Origin: Intestinimonas timonensis
GTDB taxonomy: Bacteria; Bacillota; Clostridia; Oscillospirales; Oscillospiraceae
NCBI RefSeq assembly: GCF_900626145.1
Contig: NZ_LR130817.1
Coordinates: forward strand, 1,418,382 to 1,482,381
Direction: 5' to 3'
Length of the DNA: 64,000 nucleotides
Part shown: positions 1-8,965 of the stretch, piece by piece
Layout: each line of letters starts with the position of its first letter
How positions within the stretch are numbered: position 1 is the stretch's first letter
Position numbers and translations under genes: made by a program
Notes under the pieces: model-generated
Databases searched by the model: none
Told to the model about the DNA's origin: nothing
Seen by the model: the letters and a program-made list of their open reading frames with translations, nothing else

Positions 1-1127
1 TCGGCGTCGGTGTAGCCCAGGCGCTTGTCGCCGAAGAGGGCGTGGTGGGCGTCCACCAGAGCCTGGACGTGGGCGGCGGACTCCTTGTTGATCCAGGTGG
101 GGAAGTAGGCCTCGGTCTCGTACACCTCGCCGGTCCAGGAGGGACGGTCGTACATGTACATGGAGACCTTTACGTCGTCGCCGTACTTCTTTACGCTGGG
201 CAGGTCCCGGATCTCCTGGAGGCAGGAATCCCAGGTCTCACCGGCGGTCATGCGGCGATCGATGGAGATGGAGCAGGAATCAGCCACAGCGCAGCGGCTG
301 GGAGAGGTGTAGAAGATCTGGCTAGTGGTGCAGGTGCCGCGGCCCAGGAAACGGGCGTCCTCGTAGTGCTCGGGGTTGTACTTGGGATTGAGCATCTTCA
401 CGAGGCCCTTGATCTCGGTGGTGTCGGCGTCGTCGTTCTCGTTAAGGGCGCGGACCTCCTGGAGGATGTCGGCCATCTTGTAAATGGCGTTGTCGCCGCG
501 CTCGGGGGCGGAGCCGTGGCAGGAGACACCCTTCACATCCACGCGGATCTCCATACGGCCGCGGTGGCCGCGGTAGATGCCGCCGTCGGTGGGCTCAGTG
601 GAGATGACGAACTCCACCTGCTCCTTCTTGATGCCGTTGGCGGGGAAGAACTTGTTGACGATGTACTGCCAGCACATGCCGTCGCAGTCCTCCTCCTGCA
701 CGGAGCCCACGACCATGATCTTGTAGCCGGCGGGGATAAGGCCCAGATCCTTCATGATCTTGGCACCGTAAGTAGCGGAGGCCATGCCGCCCTCCTGGTC
801 GGAACCGCCGCGGCCGAAGATCACGGCGTCGTCCTCATAGCCCTTGTAGGGGTCGGCCTCCCAGTTGTTGATGTTGCCGATGCCCACAGTGTCGATGTGG
901 GAGTCGATGGCGATGATCTTATCGCCCTCGCCCATCCATCCGATGACGTTGCCCAGGCCGTCGACCTCAACCTTGTCGTAGCCCAGCTTCTCCATCTCGG
1001 TCTTGATGCAGGCCACGACTTCCTTCTCCTCACAGCTCTCGCTGGGGTGGGAGATCATGTCCCGGAGAAAACGGGTCATGTCGGCGCGGTAGTCCTCGGC
1101 GGCTTTCTTGATCTGCTCAAAATCCAT
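1..1127 (-). CDS. ygeY: YgeY-family M20 metallohydrolase (selenium-metabolism linked), 3' end cut by window
   Basis: The protein belongs to the M20/ArgE-DapE zinc hydrolase superfamily and most resembles YgeY, the putative deacylase of the E. coli yge/ygf purine cluster. About 375 codons are visible; the stop lies beyond position 1. Metal-site features are visible: a SHIDTVG stretch near residue 76, a [10 protein letters not shown] stretch near residue 104, and an SVQEEDCDG stretch with the general base/ligand pair. The start ATG at 1127 has GGAGGG eight bases upstream. It lies 55 bases downstream of dpaL on the same strand, so the two are probably co-transcribed. In this gene set YgeY is thought to act on the acylated/carbamoylated diamino acid before or after DpaL; the exact substrate is inference. 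Other M20 amidohydrolases are the alternative. Confidence 0.88.
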   Translation of the reverse strand, partial: MDFEQIKKAAEDYRADMTRFLRDMISHPSESCEEKEVVACIKTEMEKLGYDKVEVDGLGNVIGWMGEGDKIIAIDSHIDTVGIGNINNWEADPYKGYEDDAVIFGRGGSDQEGGMASATYGAKIMKDLGLIPAGYKIMVVGSVQEEDCDGMCWQYIVNKFFPANGIKKEQVEFVISTEPTDGGIYRGHRGRMEIRVDVKGVSCHGSAPERGDNAIYKMADILQEVRALNENDDADTTEIKGLVKMLNPKYNPEHYEDARFLGRGTCTTSQIFYTSPSRCAVADSCSISIDRRMTAGETWDSCLQEIRDLPSVKKYGDDVKVSMYMYDRPSWTGEVYETEAYFPTWINKESAAHVQALVDAHHALFGDKRLGYTDA

Positions 1128-1182
1128 GTCAGTGCCCTCCATTATCAGTCATTTGATCCGTTCATCAAAACATGCTCTTAAC

Positions 1183-2418
1183 TTAGTAGGCGTGCTGGGG
1201 GGAGTCGGTGGTGGGATACTCGCCGTCCCAAATCACTCGGCGGAACTTCAGCGGGTCGGTGTTGCCCTCGGTGGAGAACATGAGCACCTGACTGAAGCGG
1301 TTCAGCTCCAGCTTCTCCCGGAGCTCCTTGTAGGTGTCGTCACACATGATGGCGTCCAGGCAGCCCATGCCCACAGCGCCGGACTCGCCGGAGATGACCA
1401 CGGGGTCGCCCTTCACGGGCACGCCCAGCATCCGCATGCCCTTGGCGCTCACCCAGTCGGGGCAGGAGACAAAGGCGCTCACGTGGTTGCGGAGGATGTC
1501 CCAGGAGAGGGTGTTGGGCTCGCCGCAGGCCAGACCGGCCATGATGGTCTGGAGGTCGCCGGTAACAATGCGGGGCTTGCCGTCCCCGGCCACAGCGCCC
1601 TGGTAGAGGCAGTCGGCGGCACGGGCCTCCATGACCACGAACTTGGGGGGATCGTTGGGATAGAGGTTGGTGAAGTAACCCACCACGGCGCCGGCCAGAG
1701 AACCCACGCCGGCCTGCACGAACACATGGGTGGGCCGGTTCACGCCGATCTGCCGGAGCTGGTCGGCGGCCTCATTGGCCATGGTGCCGTAGCCCTGCAT
1801 GATCCAGGAGGGGATCTCCTCATAGCCGTCCCACGCGGTGTCCTGGACGATGACGCCGTGCTCGGTCTGCTCTGCCTCAGCGGCCGCCATGCGGACGCAG
1901 TCATCGTAGTTGACCTCCTCGATGGTGACCTGGGCGCCCTCTTTGGCGATGTTGTCATACCGGGACTGGCTAGAGCCCTTGGGCATGTGTACAACAGCCT
2001 TCTGGCCCAGCTTGTTGGCGGCCCACGCCACACCCCGGCCGTGGTTGCCGTCGGTGGCGGTGAAGAAGGTGGCCTGGCCAAACTCCTTGCGGAAGGCATC
2101 GCTGGTCAGGTAATCATAAGTCATCTCGGAGACGTCCCGGCCCATCTCGCCGGCAATGTACCGGGCCATGGCGAAGGAGCCGCCCAGCACCTTAAAGGCG
2201 TTGAGACCGAACCGGTAGGACTCATCCTTCACATAGACCCCGCCCAGCCCCAGGTACTTGGCCATGCCGTCCAGCCGGGCCAGAGGGGTGATGGAGTACT
2301 GGGGGAAACTGCTGTGGAAAAACCGCGCCTTGGCCACATTGCTCAGCGCCATGATGGACAGCTCTTTGTCCTCGCTCTTGGGCATGTGGTTCTCTGTCCA
2401 CTTGATGGGGTCTTTCAT
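1183..2418 (-). CDS. dpaL: 2,3-diaminopropionate ammonia-lyase (YgeX)
   Basis: This is a fold-type II PLP enzyme of 411 residues, matching the usual length of diaminopropionate ammonia-lyase, which converts 2,3-diaminopropionate to pyruvate and ammonia in the cytoplasm. The PLP lysine is expected at K76 in an NAFK context. The phosphate-gripping and substrate loops TDGNHGRG and GVGSLAGA are visible, as is the acidic residue of the QDTAWDGYEE segment. The start ATG has GGAGG ten bases upstream and a good promoter about 60 bases further up. It is followed by ygeY. Beside xdhD, ygfK and ssnA, it belongs to the gene set linked to anaerobic purine/uric acid breakdown in gut bacteria. Threonine dehydratase or serine ammonia-lyase is the alternative but fits less well. 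Confidence 0.93.
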   Translation of the reverse strand: MKDPIKWTENHMPKSEDKELSIMALSNVAKARFFHSSFPQYSITPLARLDGMAKYLGLGGVYVKDESYRFGLNAFKVLGGSFAMARYIAGEMGRDVSEMTYDYLTSDAFRKEFGQATFFTATDGNHGRGVAWAANKLGQKAVVHMPKGSSQSRYDNIAKEGAQVTIEEVNYDDCVRMAAAEAEQTEHGVIVQDTAWDGYEEIPSWIMQGYGTMANEAADQLRQIGVNRPTHVFVQAGVGSLAGAVVGYFTNLYPNDPPKFVVMEARAADCLYQGAVAGDGKPRIVTGDLQTIMAGLACGEPNTLSWDILRNHVSAFVSCPDWVSAKGMRMLGVPVKGDPVVISGESGAVGMGCLDAIMCDDTYKELREKLELNRFSQVLMFSTEGNTDPLKFRRVIWDGEYPTTDSPQHAY

Positions 2419-2478
2419 CCCGTTTTCGCCTCCAAAATGTTTTAAAGCTTTCCATACTTTTTGTCTGATTCTGAGTAC

Positions 2479-2506
2479 ATCATACCACGTATCCAGACAA
2501 TGTCAA
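2479..2506 (-). promoter_or_regulatory. sigma-A promoter of dpaL-ygeY
   Basis: On the minus strand TTGACA (2506-2501) is followed after 16 bases by TATGAT (2484-2479), upstream of dpaL. This suggests that dpaL-ygeY has its own promoter downstream of the xdhD terminator. Confidence 0.7.
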
Positions 2507-2601
2507 GGGGTGAAAACAAAATATTTTTCAAGTTTCCTGAAAATTTGTTAGGTCACCTTTCAAGCCCTTGGAAAGTCAGGTTTTTGGCCCGCTGAACCGG
2601 A

Positions 2602-2641
2602 GTAAAAACACCCCCGCTGCGCCGGGGCGGAGCGGGGGTGT
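2602..2641 (-). terminator. Rho-independent terminator of the ssnA-ygfK-xdhD operon
   Basis: An 11-bp GC-rich stem (2608-2618 with 2631-2641) encloses a 12-base loop. On the minus strand it is followed by TTTTT. It lies just after the xdhD stop codon. Confidence 0.8.
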
Positions 2642-2645
2642 CGGG

Positions 2646-5231
2646 TCACTTTTTCGACGGCTTATAGAAGGTGTTCTCCATAGGCAGTTTGGTGCGCAGC
2701 ACATGGTCCATGGCGTAGTAGGCTCCCTGCACGGCGGGGGCGGTGGGAATGGTGGCGATCTCACCGATGCCCTTGGCGCCATAGGCGAAGGGGAGGAGCT
2801 CCTCCTTCTCCACATAGATGGCGTGGATGTCGGGGATCTGATGGGCGCGCATGAGACCCAGAGTTCCGAACTTGGCCTGGGGGACGCAGTCCTTTAGGGG
2901 GAAGTCCTCGGTGAGGGCGTAGCCCAGGCCCATGAGGACGCCGCCCTCGATCTGGCCCTGGATGGAGGTGGGATTGACCACCTTGCCCGAGTCATGGGCG
3001 GCCCAGACCTCTTTGACCTTGCCGTCATCGTCCAGGATGACCACGTGGGTGGCGAAGCCGTAGGCCACGTGGCTCTTGGGGTTGGGCTTGTCGGAGCCCA
3101 GCTTGTCGGTGGGGTCGAAGAACTCGGCAAAGTACTCCTTCCCTTCCAGGGCGCGGAGGTCTCCCCCGGCGGCGTCCAGGTCCTTCTTTAGGTCAGCAGC
3201 GGCCATGCGCACGGCCTCGCCGGTGAGGAGGGTCTGGCGGGAACCGGAGGTAGTGCCGGAGTCAGGGGCCACCTCGGAGTTGGCACCCATGTTGCGCATC
3301 TGCTCCCGGCCCAGGCCCAGGGTCTCACCCAGCACCTGGAGGAACACGGTGGCACAGCCCTGGCCGATGTCTGAGGCAGCGGAGTAGAGCTCCACCACCC
3401 CGTCCTTCACCACCAGCTTGCACCGGCCCTTGTCGGGGAGGCCCACACCCACGCCGGTGTTCTTCATGGCGCAGGCAATGCCCGCCCGGCCGGGATGGGC
3501 GTCATAGGCCTCCTTGACGGCCAGCAGGGTCTCCTTCAGGGCGGTGGAGCAGTCGGCGATCTGGCCGTTGGGCAGCGCCTTCCCCGGCTCAATGGCGTTG
3601 CGGTAGCGGATCTCCCAGGGGGAGATGCCCACCTTCTCGGCCAGCAGGTTGATGTTGGACTCCAGGGCGAACTCGCTCTGGCACACGCCGAAGCCACGGA
3701 AGGCACCGGCGGGCGGATTGTTGGTGTAGTAGCCATAGCCCCGGATGTCGGTGTTCTGGTAGCAGTAGGGACCCACCGAGTGGGTGCAGGCCCGCTCCAG
3801 CACCGGGCCGCACAGGGAGGCGTAGGCGCCGGTGTCGAAATAGATCTCGCAGTCCAGGCCGGTGAAGATGCCGTTCTCGTCGCAGCCCAGAGTGAAGGTA
3901 CCCTCCATATAGTGGCGCTTTGGGTGGAAGTTGATGGACTCCTGCCGGGAGAACTTCACCTTCACGGGCCGGTTCACCTTCAGGGCCGCCAGCACGGCGA
4001 TATGCTGGGCGGACACATCCTCCTTGCCGCCGAAGCCGCCGCCCACCAGCTTGTTCTCCACCACGATGCGGTCCGGGTCCCAGCCCAGCATGATGGAGAT
4101 CTCCTTCCGGGTGTCGTAGACGCCCTGGTCGGAGGTGTACACCTTCACGCCGTCCTTGTAGGGGAAGGCCAGGGCGCACTCCGGCTCCAGGAAGGCGTGC
4201 TCGGTGAAGGGGGTGCAGTAGCTCTGGGTGACCACGTACTTGGACTTGGCCAGGGCGGCCTTGGCGTCGCCCCGGGTCACGTGCCGGGACTGGCACAGAT
4301 TGCCGTTGGGGTGGAGCTTTGGGGCATTCTCGGCCATGGCCTCGTGGATGTTCCGCACCGGCTCCAGGGGCTCGTAGTCGATCTTGACCAGCTTCTTGGC
4401 CTCTTTGAGGATCTCCTCGGTCTCGGCCACCACCAGGCAGATGGCGTCGCCCACGCAGCGGGTGACGTCCCCCTTGGCGATCATCACGTCCCAGTCCTGC
4501 TGGATGTGGCCCACCTTGTTGTTAGGCACATCGTCGGCGGTGAGGACGGCCAGCACGCCGGGCAGGGCCAGGGCGGCGCTGGCGTCGATGTCCAGCACCC
4601 GGGCACGGGGATACTGGGAGCGGACGGCGGAGGCGTGGACCATACCCTCCATGTGGACGTCGTCCACGTACTCGCCCTTGCCCAGAACCTTGTCCCGGAC
4701 GTCGGTGCGGAAGGCCCGGTCGCCCACGCCGTAGGTGTCGCCCTTCTCCAGCTCGGGGTCGACGGACGCCTCCCCCCGGAGGATGGCTCCGGCCAGGGTG
4801 ATGCCCTCGATGATCTTCTTGTAGCCGGTGCAGCGGCACACGTTGCCCCGGATGGCCTGCTTGATCTGCTCCTCAGTGGGGTCGGGGACCTGGTCCAGCA
4901 GGGCCTTGCCCGAGAGGACCATGCCGGGGATGCAGAAACCGCACTGGACGGCGCCCACCTTACCGAAGGCATAGACGAAGGCCTCCTGCTCGGCCTCGGT
5001 GAGGCCCTCCACAGTGAGGATATTCTTCCCCACCGCCTTCTTGGTGGTGAGGATGCAGGAGCGCACCGCCTTGCCGTCCACGATGATGGTGCAGGTGCCG
5101 CAGGCACCTTCGCTGCACCCGTCCTTCACCGAGGTGAGACCCAGGTCATCCCGAAGGTAGCGCAGGAGGGGCTTTTCCTCCTCTGTCTCCCGCAGGACGC
5201 CGTTGACCGTAAAGCTATATGTCTCAGCCAT
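2646..5231 (-). CDS. xdhD: Selenium-dependent-type xanthine dehydrogenase/molybdenum hydroxylase, fused 2Fe-2S and molybdopterin subunits
   Basis: This 861-residue molybdenum hydroxylase combines an N-terminal iron-sulfur module with a catalytic molybdopterin module, as in XdhD. The first [2Fe-2S] cluster uses C39, C44, C47 and C59; the second uses C97, C100, C132 and C134. The molybdopterin domain starts near residue 170 and shows GGGFGGKED and the end motif KGIGE, with E824 as the expected catalytic glutamate. No FAD subunit domain is present. The likely reaction is hydroxylation (or the reverse) of a purine such as xanthine/urate in the cytoplasm. Selenium dependence is inferred from the neighbourhood; the family uses a labile non-selenocysteine Se, and no in-frame TGA is seen. 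The start ATG has AGGAGG eight bases upstream. XdhC at 16.8 kb is a plausible maturation partner. Confidence 0.9.
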   Translation of the reverse strand: MAETYSFTVNGVLRETEEEKPLLRYLRDDLGLTSVKDGCSEGACGTCTIIVDGKAVRSCILTTKKAVGKNILTVEGLTEAEQEAFVYAFGKVGAVQCGFCIPGMVLSGKALLDQVPDPTEEQIKQAIRGNVCRCTGYKKIIEGITLAGAILRGEASVDPELEKGDTYGVGDRAFRTDVRDKVLGKGEYVDDVHMEGMVHASAVRSQYPRARVLDIDASAALALPGVLAVLTADDVPNNKVGHIQQDWDVMIAKGDVTRCVGDAICLVVAETEEILKEAKKLVKIDYEPLEPVRNIHEAMAENAPKLHPNGNLCQSRHVTRGDAKAALAKSKYVVTQSYCTPFTEHAFLEPECALAFPYKDGVKVYTSDQGVYDTRKEISIMLGWDPDRIVVENKLVGGGFGGKEDVSAQHIAVLAALKVNRPVKVKFSRQESINFHPKRHYMEGTFTLGCDENGIFTGLDCEIYFDTGAYASLCGPVLERACTHSVGPYCYQNTDIRGYGYYTNNPPAGAFRGFGVCQSEFALESNINLLAEKVGISPWEIRYRNAIEPGKALPNGQIADCSTALKETLLAVKEAYDAHPGRAGIACAMKNTGVGVGLPDKGRCKLVVKDGVVELYSAASDIGQGCATVFLQVLGETLGLGREQMRNMGANSEVAPDSGTTSGSRQTLLTGEAVRMAAADLKKDLDAAGGDLRALEGKEYFAEFFDPTDKLGSDKPNPKSHVAYGFATHVVILDDDGKVKEVWAAHDSGKVVNPTSIQGQIEGGVLMGLGYALTEDFPLKDCVPQAKFGTLGLMRAHQIPDIHAIYVEKEELLPFAYGAKGIGEIATIPTAPAVQGAYYAMDHVLRTKLPMENTFYKPSKK

Positions 5232-5258
5232 GATAGTTTCCTCCTGTCGCAGGGTGGT

Positions 5259-5915
5259 TCATTGGACGGCCCCGCCGCCCGCCCGCCGGGCAGCAGAGCG
5301 CTTGATGCAGCGGGAATAGAGCTTTACCAGCTGGCCCACCGCCAGGGCGGACACCAGGGTGCCGATGCCCACGCCGTTGAGCCGGCCGAAGGTAATGAAA
5401 GCGATGACCGACGCGATGGCGGTGAGGGTGCAAACGAAGGCCACCTTCACGTTGCCGAACTCCCAGCCGCCCTTGGCGGCCAGGGTCTTGACGATACCCT
5501 CGCCGGGCAGGATGGTCACGTTGGCCAGCACCTCCAGGGTGATGCCCAGGGCCATGATGGGGCAGCCCAGGACGAGGTAGAGCACTTTGAGAGAAATGGG
5601 GCCGTTTAGCTGGGTGGGGATGACGGCCAGCCACAGGTCGATACACAGGCTGAACACAAAGGTGGCCGGGATCTGAAGCCACTGCATCCAGCCGAACCGC
5701 CGGGTCAGGATCACATCCACCGCCAGGAAAAACATGTTGCAGGCGAAGGTGTAGAGCCCGGCGGAGACGCCGGTGGACAGGTAGAGCACAAAGGACACGC
5801 TGGAGAGGGGCGATGTGCCCAGAGCCGAGCGTGAGAGAAAGGCGATCCCCATCGCGCAGATCAATACACCCATCAGAAAGATCCCATACCGTTTGAGGGT
5901 CGCCTTCTCCTGCAT
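5259..5915 (-). CDS. YczE/YyaS/YitT-type integral membrane protein
   Basis: A 218-residue hydrophobic protein with about five membrane segments (roughly residues 8-30, 42-65, 75-100, 110-135, 155-180). The N-terminal SRSALGTSPLSS stretch and the GEGIVK stretch are typical of the YczE/YitT-like family, whose transport or other function is not established. It lies between ygfK (17-base gap) and xdhD (27-base gap), so it is probably part of the same transcript. A role in moving a purine, an oxyanion or a cofactor precursor is a guess from position only. The start ATG has GAGGA about eight bases upstream. The basic, Ala/Gly-rich C-terminus (last 20 residues) is likely cytoplasmic. Confidence 0.8.
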   Translation of the reverse strand: MQEKATLKRYGIFLMGVLICAMGIAFLSRSALGTSPLSSVSFVLYLSTGVSAGLYTFACNMFFLAVDVILTRRFGWMQWLQIPATFVFSLCIDLWLAVIPTQLNGPISLKVLYLVLGCPIMALGITLEVLANVTILPGEGIVKTLAAKGGWEFGNVKVAFVCTLTAIASVIAFITFGRLNGVGIGTLVSALAVGQLVKLYSRCIKRSAARRAGGGAVQ

Positions 5916-5932
5916 TTCCCATTCCTCTTTTC

Positions 5933-8926
5933 TTATTTCACCAGATAGCTGTAGTCGCTCCGCACCGTCTGGATGAGGACCCGGATGTCCTCGGGCAGGC
6001 CGCAGCCGGCGTCGGCGGTGTCGTACTCCGCCGTCTGGCCGTCCAGACGGACCAGGCTCTTGCTGCCCTCCAGGGGCAGGAAGCCCTCGTTCTCACTGTT
6101 GTCAAAATCCTCTTTGCTCCAGAAGAGGGTGAATTTGTCCTTGTAGGGCCGGCTGTCGTAGGGGCAGAAGGTGCCGCAGTTGCCGCACTCGTTGCACATG
6201 CCGTCCACGTGGACGATCTGCCGCTGCCGCTTGCCGGGCACCGCCACGGTCACGTTCGACCGGTTGGGACAGACGTCGGCGCACACCTCGCACACCGTGG
6301 GGCAGCCCAGGCAGCGGGTGTCGGCACAGGTGTCGCAGTCGGCGCACAGGTCGCCCTTTTTGCTCAACGGTTTGTTATAGTCTGCATTGATATTCCGCTG
6401 GGTATACTTATCAAGTTCCAATTCCACAATGGCCTGGGCGGCCTTGGCGGCGTCGGCGATGGCCTCCACCACGGTGGCAGGGCCTCTCCGGGCGTCGCCC
6501 ACGGCGTAGACACCCTCCACACCGGTAGCCATGGCCTCGTCCACCACGGGGCGTTCCTTCTTGTCCAGGGCTACGCCGCTATTGGTGAAGGGGGCCTCCT
6601 CCACGTGCTCGCCTACGGCGGTGATGACGGCGGTGGCGGGGATCTGAGTGGTCTTGCCGGTGTCCACAGGAGAGCGGCGGCCAGAGGCATCGGGGGCGCC
6701 CAGCTCCATGACGGAGCAGGTGAGGACGCCGTCCTTCACGCCCACGGGGGCCAGCAGCTCCATGAACTCCACGCCGTCAGCGATGGCCAGGGCCAGCTCC
6801 TCCTCGTCGGCGGGCATGTACCGCTTGGTGCGGCGGTAGACCAGCCGGACGTGCTCCACGCCGGGGATGCGCTTGGCGGCCCGGGCGGCGTCCATGGCGG
6901 TGTTGCCGCCGCCGATGACCACCACGTCGGTGCCCAGCTTCAGGCTCTCGGGACTCTTCTTGGCCTGCTCCAGGAAGGAGATGACGTTGACCTCCTCGCC
7001 GTAGTCCAGGCCGGCGGCGCCGGGCTTCCAGGCGCCGGTGGCAAAGATGACATGGGTGAAGCCCTTGGCCTTGAGCTCCTCGGCAGACTTCACGTCCACG
7101 CCCAGCTCGAACTTGGCGCCGTAGGCCTTGCAGAGGGCCACATCCTTGTCGATGGCCTCCTTGCCGACACGGAACTCGGGGATGACGTGGCGGACGATGC
7201 CGCCCAGGTCGTCCTTGCGCTCAAAGACGGTGACGTCCACCCCGGCACGGGAGAGGAAGAAGGCGGCGGAGAGACCGGCGGGGCCGCCGCCCACCACGGC
7301 CACCTTTTTGCCTGCCACGGGGGCCTCGGCCTTCAGGGTGGGCAGCAGGGCATCGTAGCCGCCCTGGGCGGCCTGGAGCTTCACGTTCCGGATGCGGACG
7401 GACTCCTCATAGTAGTTGCGCATACACTTGTCGGCGCAGTGGTGGGGGCAGATAGTGCCGGTGATGAAGGGCAGGGCGTTGCGGCGGGTGATGATCTCCA
7501 GGGCCTCTTGGTACTTGCCCTGGCTGGTGGCCATCAGGTAGGCGGGGATGTCCTGCTCGATGGGGCAGCCGTTGCGGCAGGGGGCGGAGAAGCAGTCGAT
7601 GAGGGGGACCTTCTTGTTCATCTTCCGCTGGGGCAGGGGCTTGATGGGCTTGCGGTAGAGCTCGGTCTTCTCCACACCGTCGGCCAGGGCGGCCACGGCG
7701 GAGACGTCGATACCGGCGAAGGGGGCGCTGCCGCAGTCCATGAGGAGCTCGCCCATCTGGCTCATGCGCTGGTAGCCGCCGGGCTTGAGGATGGTGGTGG
7801 CCATGGTGATGGGCCAGATGCCGGCGTTAAAGAGGTCCTTGATGTTGTGGAGGTCGGCGCCGCCGGAGTAGGAGATGCGCAGCTTGCCGTCAAACTCCTC
7901 GGCCACCTTCCGGGCCAGGGAGATGGTCAGGGGGAAGAGGGACCGGCCGGACATATACATCTCCTGGCTGGGCAGCTCCCCGGCGGCCACGTCCACGGGG
8001 AAGGTGTTGGTGAGCTTCACGCCGAACTCCAGGCCGCGCTCGGCGCACAGGGCCATCAGGCGGCGGAACATGGGCACGGCGTCGGCCCACTGGAGGTCCT
8101 CCAGGAAGTGGCGGTCGTCAAAGACGATGTAGTCAAAGCCCAGGGAGTCCAGCCGCTGCCAGGCGAACTCGTAGCCCAGGAGGGTGGGGTTGCACTTGAC
8201 GTAGGTGTTGAGACCCTTCTCGGTGATGAGGTAGGTGGCGATGCGCTCGATCTCGTCGGGGGGGCAGCCGTGGAGGGTGGACTCGGTGATGGAGGCGGAG
8301 ACCTTGGGGCTGACAGCCTTCACGTAGGCCTCGTCCACCTTCTGGAACTTGCCCAGGTTGGCCAGGGCCCAGTCCATGCACTCGCTCCACACAGCGGAGC
8401 CGGAGGCGTCCTTCATGCCCTCGATGTATTTGTCCACCTTTTCGCTCTTGATGCCGGCCAGGTCGTAGCCCACCGACATGTTGAACACGAAGCCGTCGGG
8501 ATCGCCCAGGCCCAGCTCCTTGGAGAGGAGCTTGCAGGCGAACCAGGCCTTCACATACTCGTCGTAGGCCTGGGGCACGGTGAGCTCGGTGGACCACTCG
8601 CAGTTATAGCACTCGTCACCGGCGGTGATACAGGGCTTGGCCACACACTTGGAAAGCTCCTCGCCGTCCATGATCTGCACCGTCTTGAGCTCGAAGAACC
8701 GGGCGCCGGCGGCGTAGGAGGCGATGATGTTCTGGGCCAGCTGGGTGTTGGGGCCGGCGGCGGGGCCGTAGGGGGACTCGATCTTCTCGGCAAAGATGGG
8801 CAGGGCCTGGCCGTTTTCGTGGCGGACCAGCTTGCTCACACCGAAGATGCTGCCGCGCTCCTGGTACTCGGTGAGGACCCAGTCCATCAGCTGGGCAAAG
8901 GGAATGGGGCGCATGATATCACTCAT
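5933..8926 (-). CDS. ygfK: YgfK, putative selenate reductase-like iron-sulfur flavoprotein
   Basis: The protein has 997 residues. Three parts are visible: an N-terminal dihydroorotate/dihydropyrimidine dehydrogenase-like alpha/beta barrel (about 1-430), a GltD-like segment with a Cys-rich entry (CFSAPCRNGCP) and an FAD loop GGGPAGLSAA, a second NAD(P) Rossmann loop GGGNTAMDAA, and a C-terminal ferredoxin-like Cys array (CADCDTC, CLGCPTVCEVC, CNECGNCGTFCPYD). It is annotated in E. coli as a putative selenate reductase subunit; genetic work ties it to anaerobic purine degradation, probably as the reductase that opens or reduces the purine ring. A TTG 18 bases upstream could also start the frame, but ATG at 8926 has GGAGGT at the right distance, so I chose it. 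Confidence 0.92.
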   Translation of the reverse strand: MSDIMRPIPFAQLMDWVLTEYQERGSIFGVSKLVRHENGQALPIFAEKIESPYGPAAGPNTQLAQNIIASYAAGARFFELKTVQIMDGEELSKCVAKPCITAGDECYNCEWSTELTVPQAYDEYVKAWFACKLLSKELGLGDPDGFVFNMSVGYDLAGIKSEKVDKYIEGMKDASGSAVWSECMDWALANLGKFQKVDEAYVKAVSPKVSASITESTLHGCPPDEIERIATYLITEKGLNTYVKCNPTLLGYEFAWQRLDSLGFDYIVFDDRHFLEDLQWADAVPMFRRLMALCAERGLEFGVKLTNTFPVDVAAGELPSQEMYMSGRSLFPLTISLARKVAEEFDGKLRISYSGGADLHNIKDLFNAGIWPITMATTILKPGGYQRMSQMGELLMDCGSAPFAGIDVSAVAALADGVEKTELYRKPIKPLPQRKMNKKVPLIDCFSAPCRNGCPIEQDIPAYLMATSQGKYQEALEIITRRNALPFITGTICPHHCADKCMRNYYEESVRIRNVKLQAAQGGYDALLPTLKAEAPVAGKKVAVVGGGPAGLSAAFFLSRAGVDVTVFERKDDLGGIVRHVIPEFRVGKEAIDKDVALCKAYGAKFELGVDVKSAEELKAKGFTHVIFATGAWKPGAAGLDYGEEVNVISFLEQAKKSPESLKLGTDVVVIGGGNTAMDAARAAKRIPGVEHVRLVYRRTKRYMPADEEELALAIADGVEFMELLAPVGVKDGVLTCSVMELGAPDASGRRSPVDTGKTTQIPATAVITAVGEHVEEAPFTNSGVALDKKERPVVDEAMATGVEGVYAVGDARRGPATVVEAIADAAKAAQAIVELELDKYTQRNINADYNKPLSKKGDLCADCDTCADTRCLGCPTVCEVCADVCPNRSNVTVAVPGKRQRQIVHVDGMCNECGNCGTFCPYDSRPYKDKFTLFWSKEDFDNSENEGFLPLEGSKSLVRLDGQTAEYDTADAGCGLPEDIRVLIQTVRSDYSYLVK

Positions 8927-8965
8927 AGGAATGACCTCCAACAATTATTTCAGGGCTCCGGCCTT

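Noticed and set aside
2646..5231. Selenocysteine codon in the molybdenum hydroxylase
   Set aside because: No in-frame TGA is present; this enzyme type uses a labile selenium ligand rather than selenocysteine.
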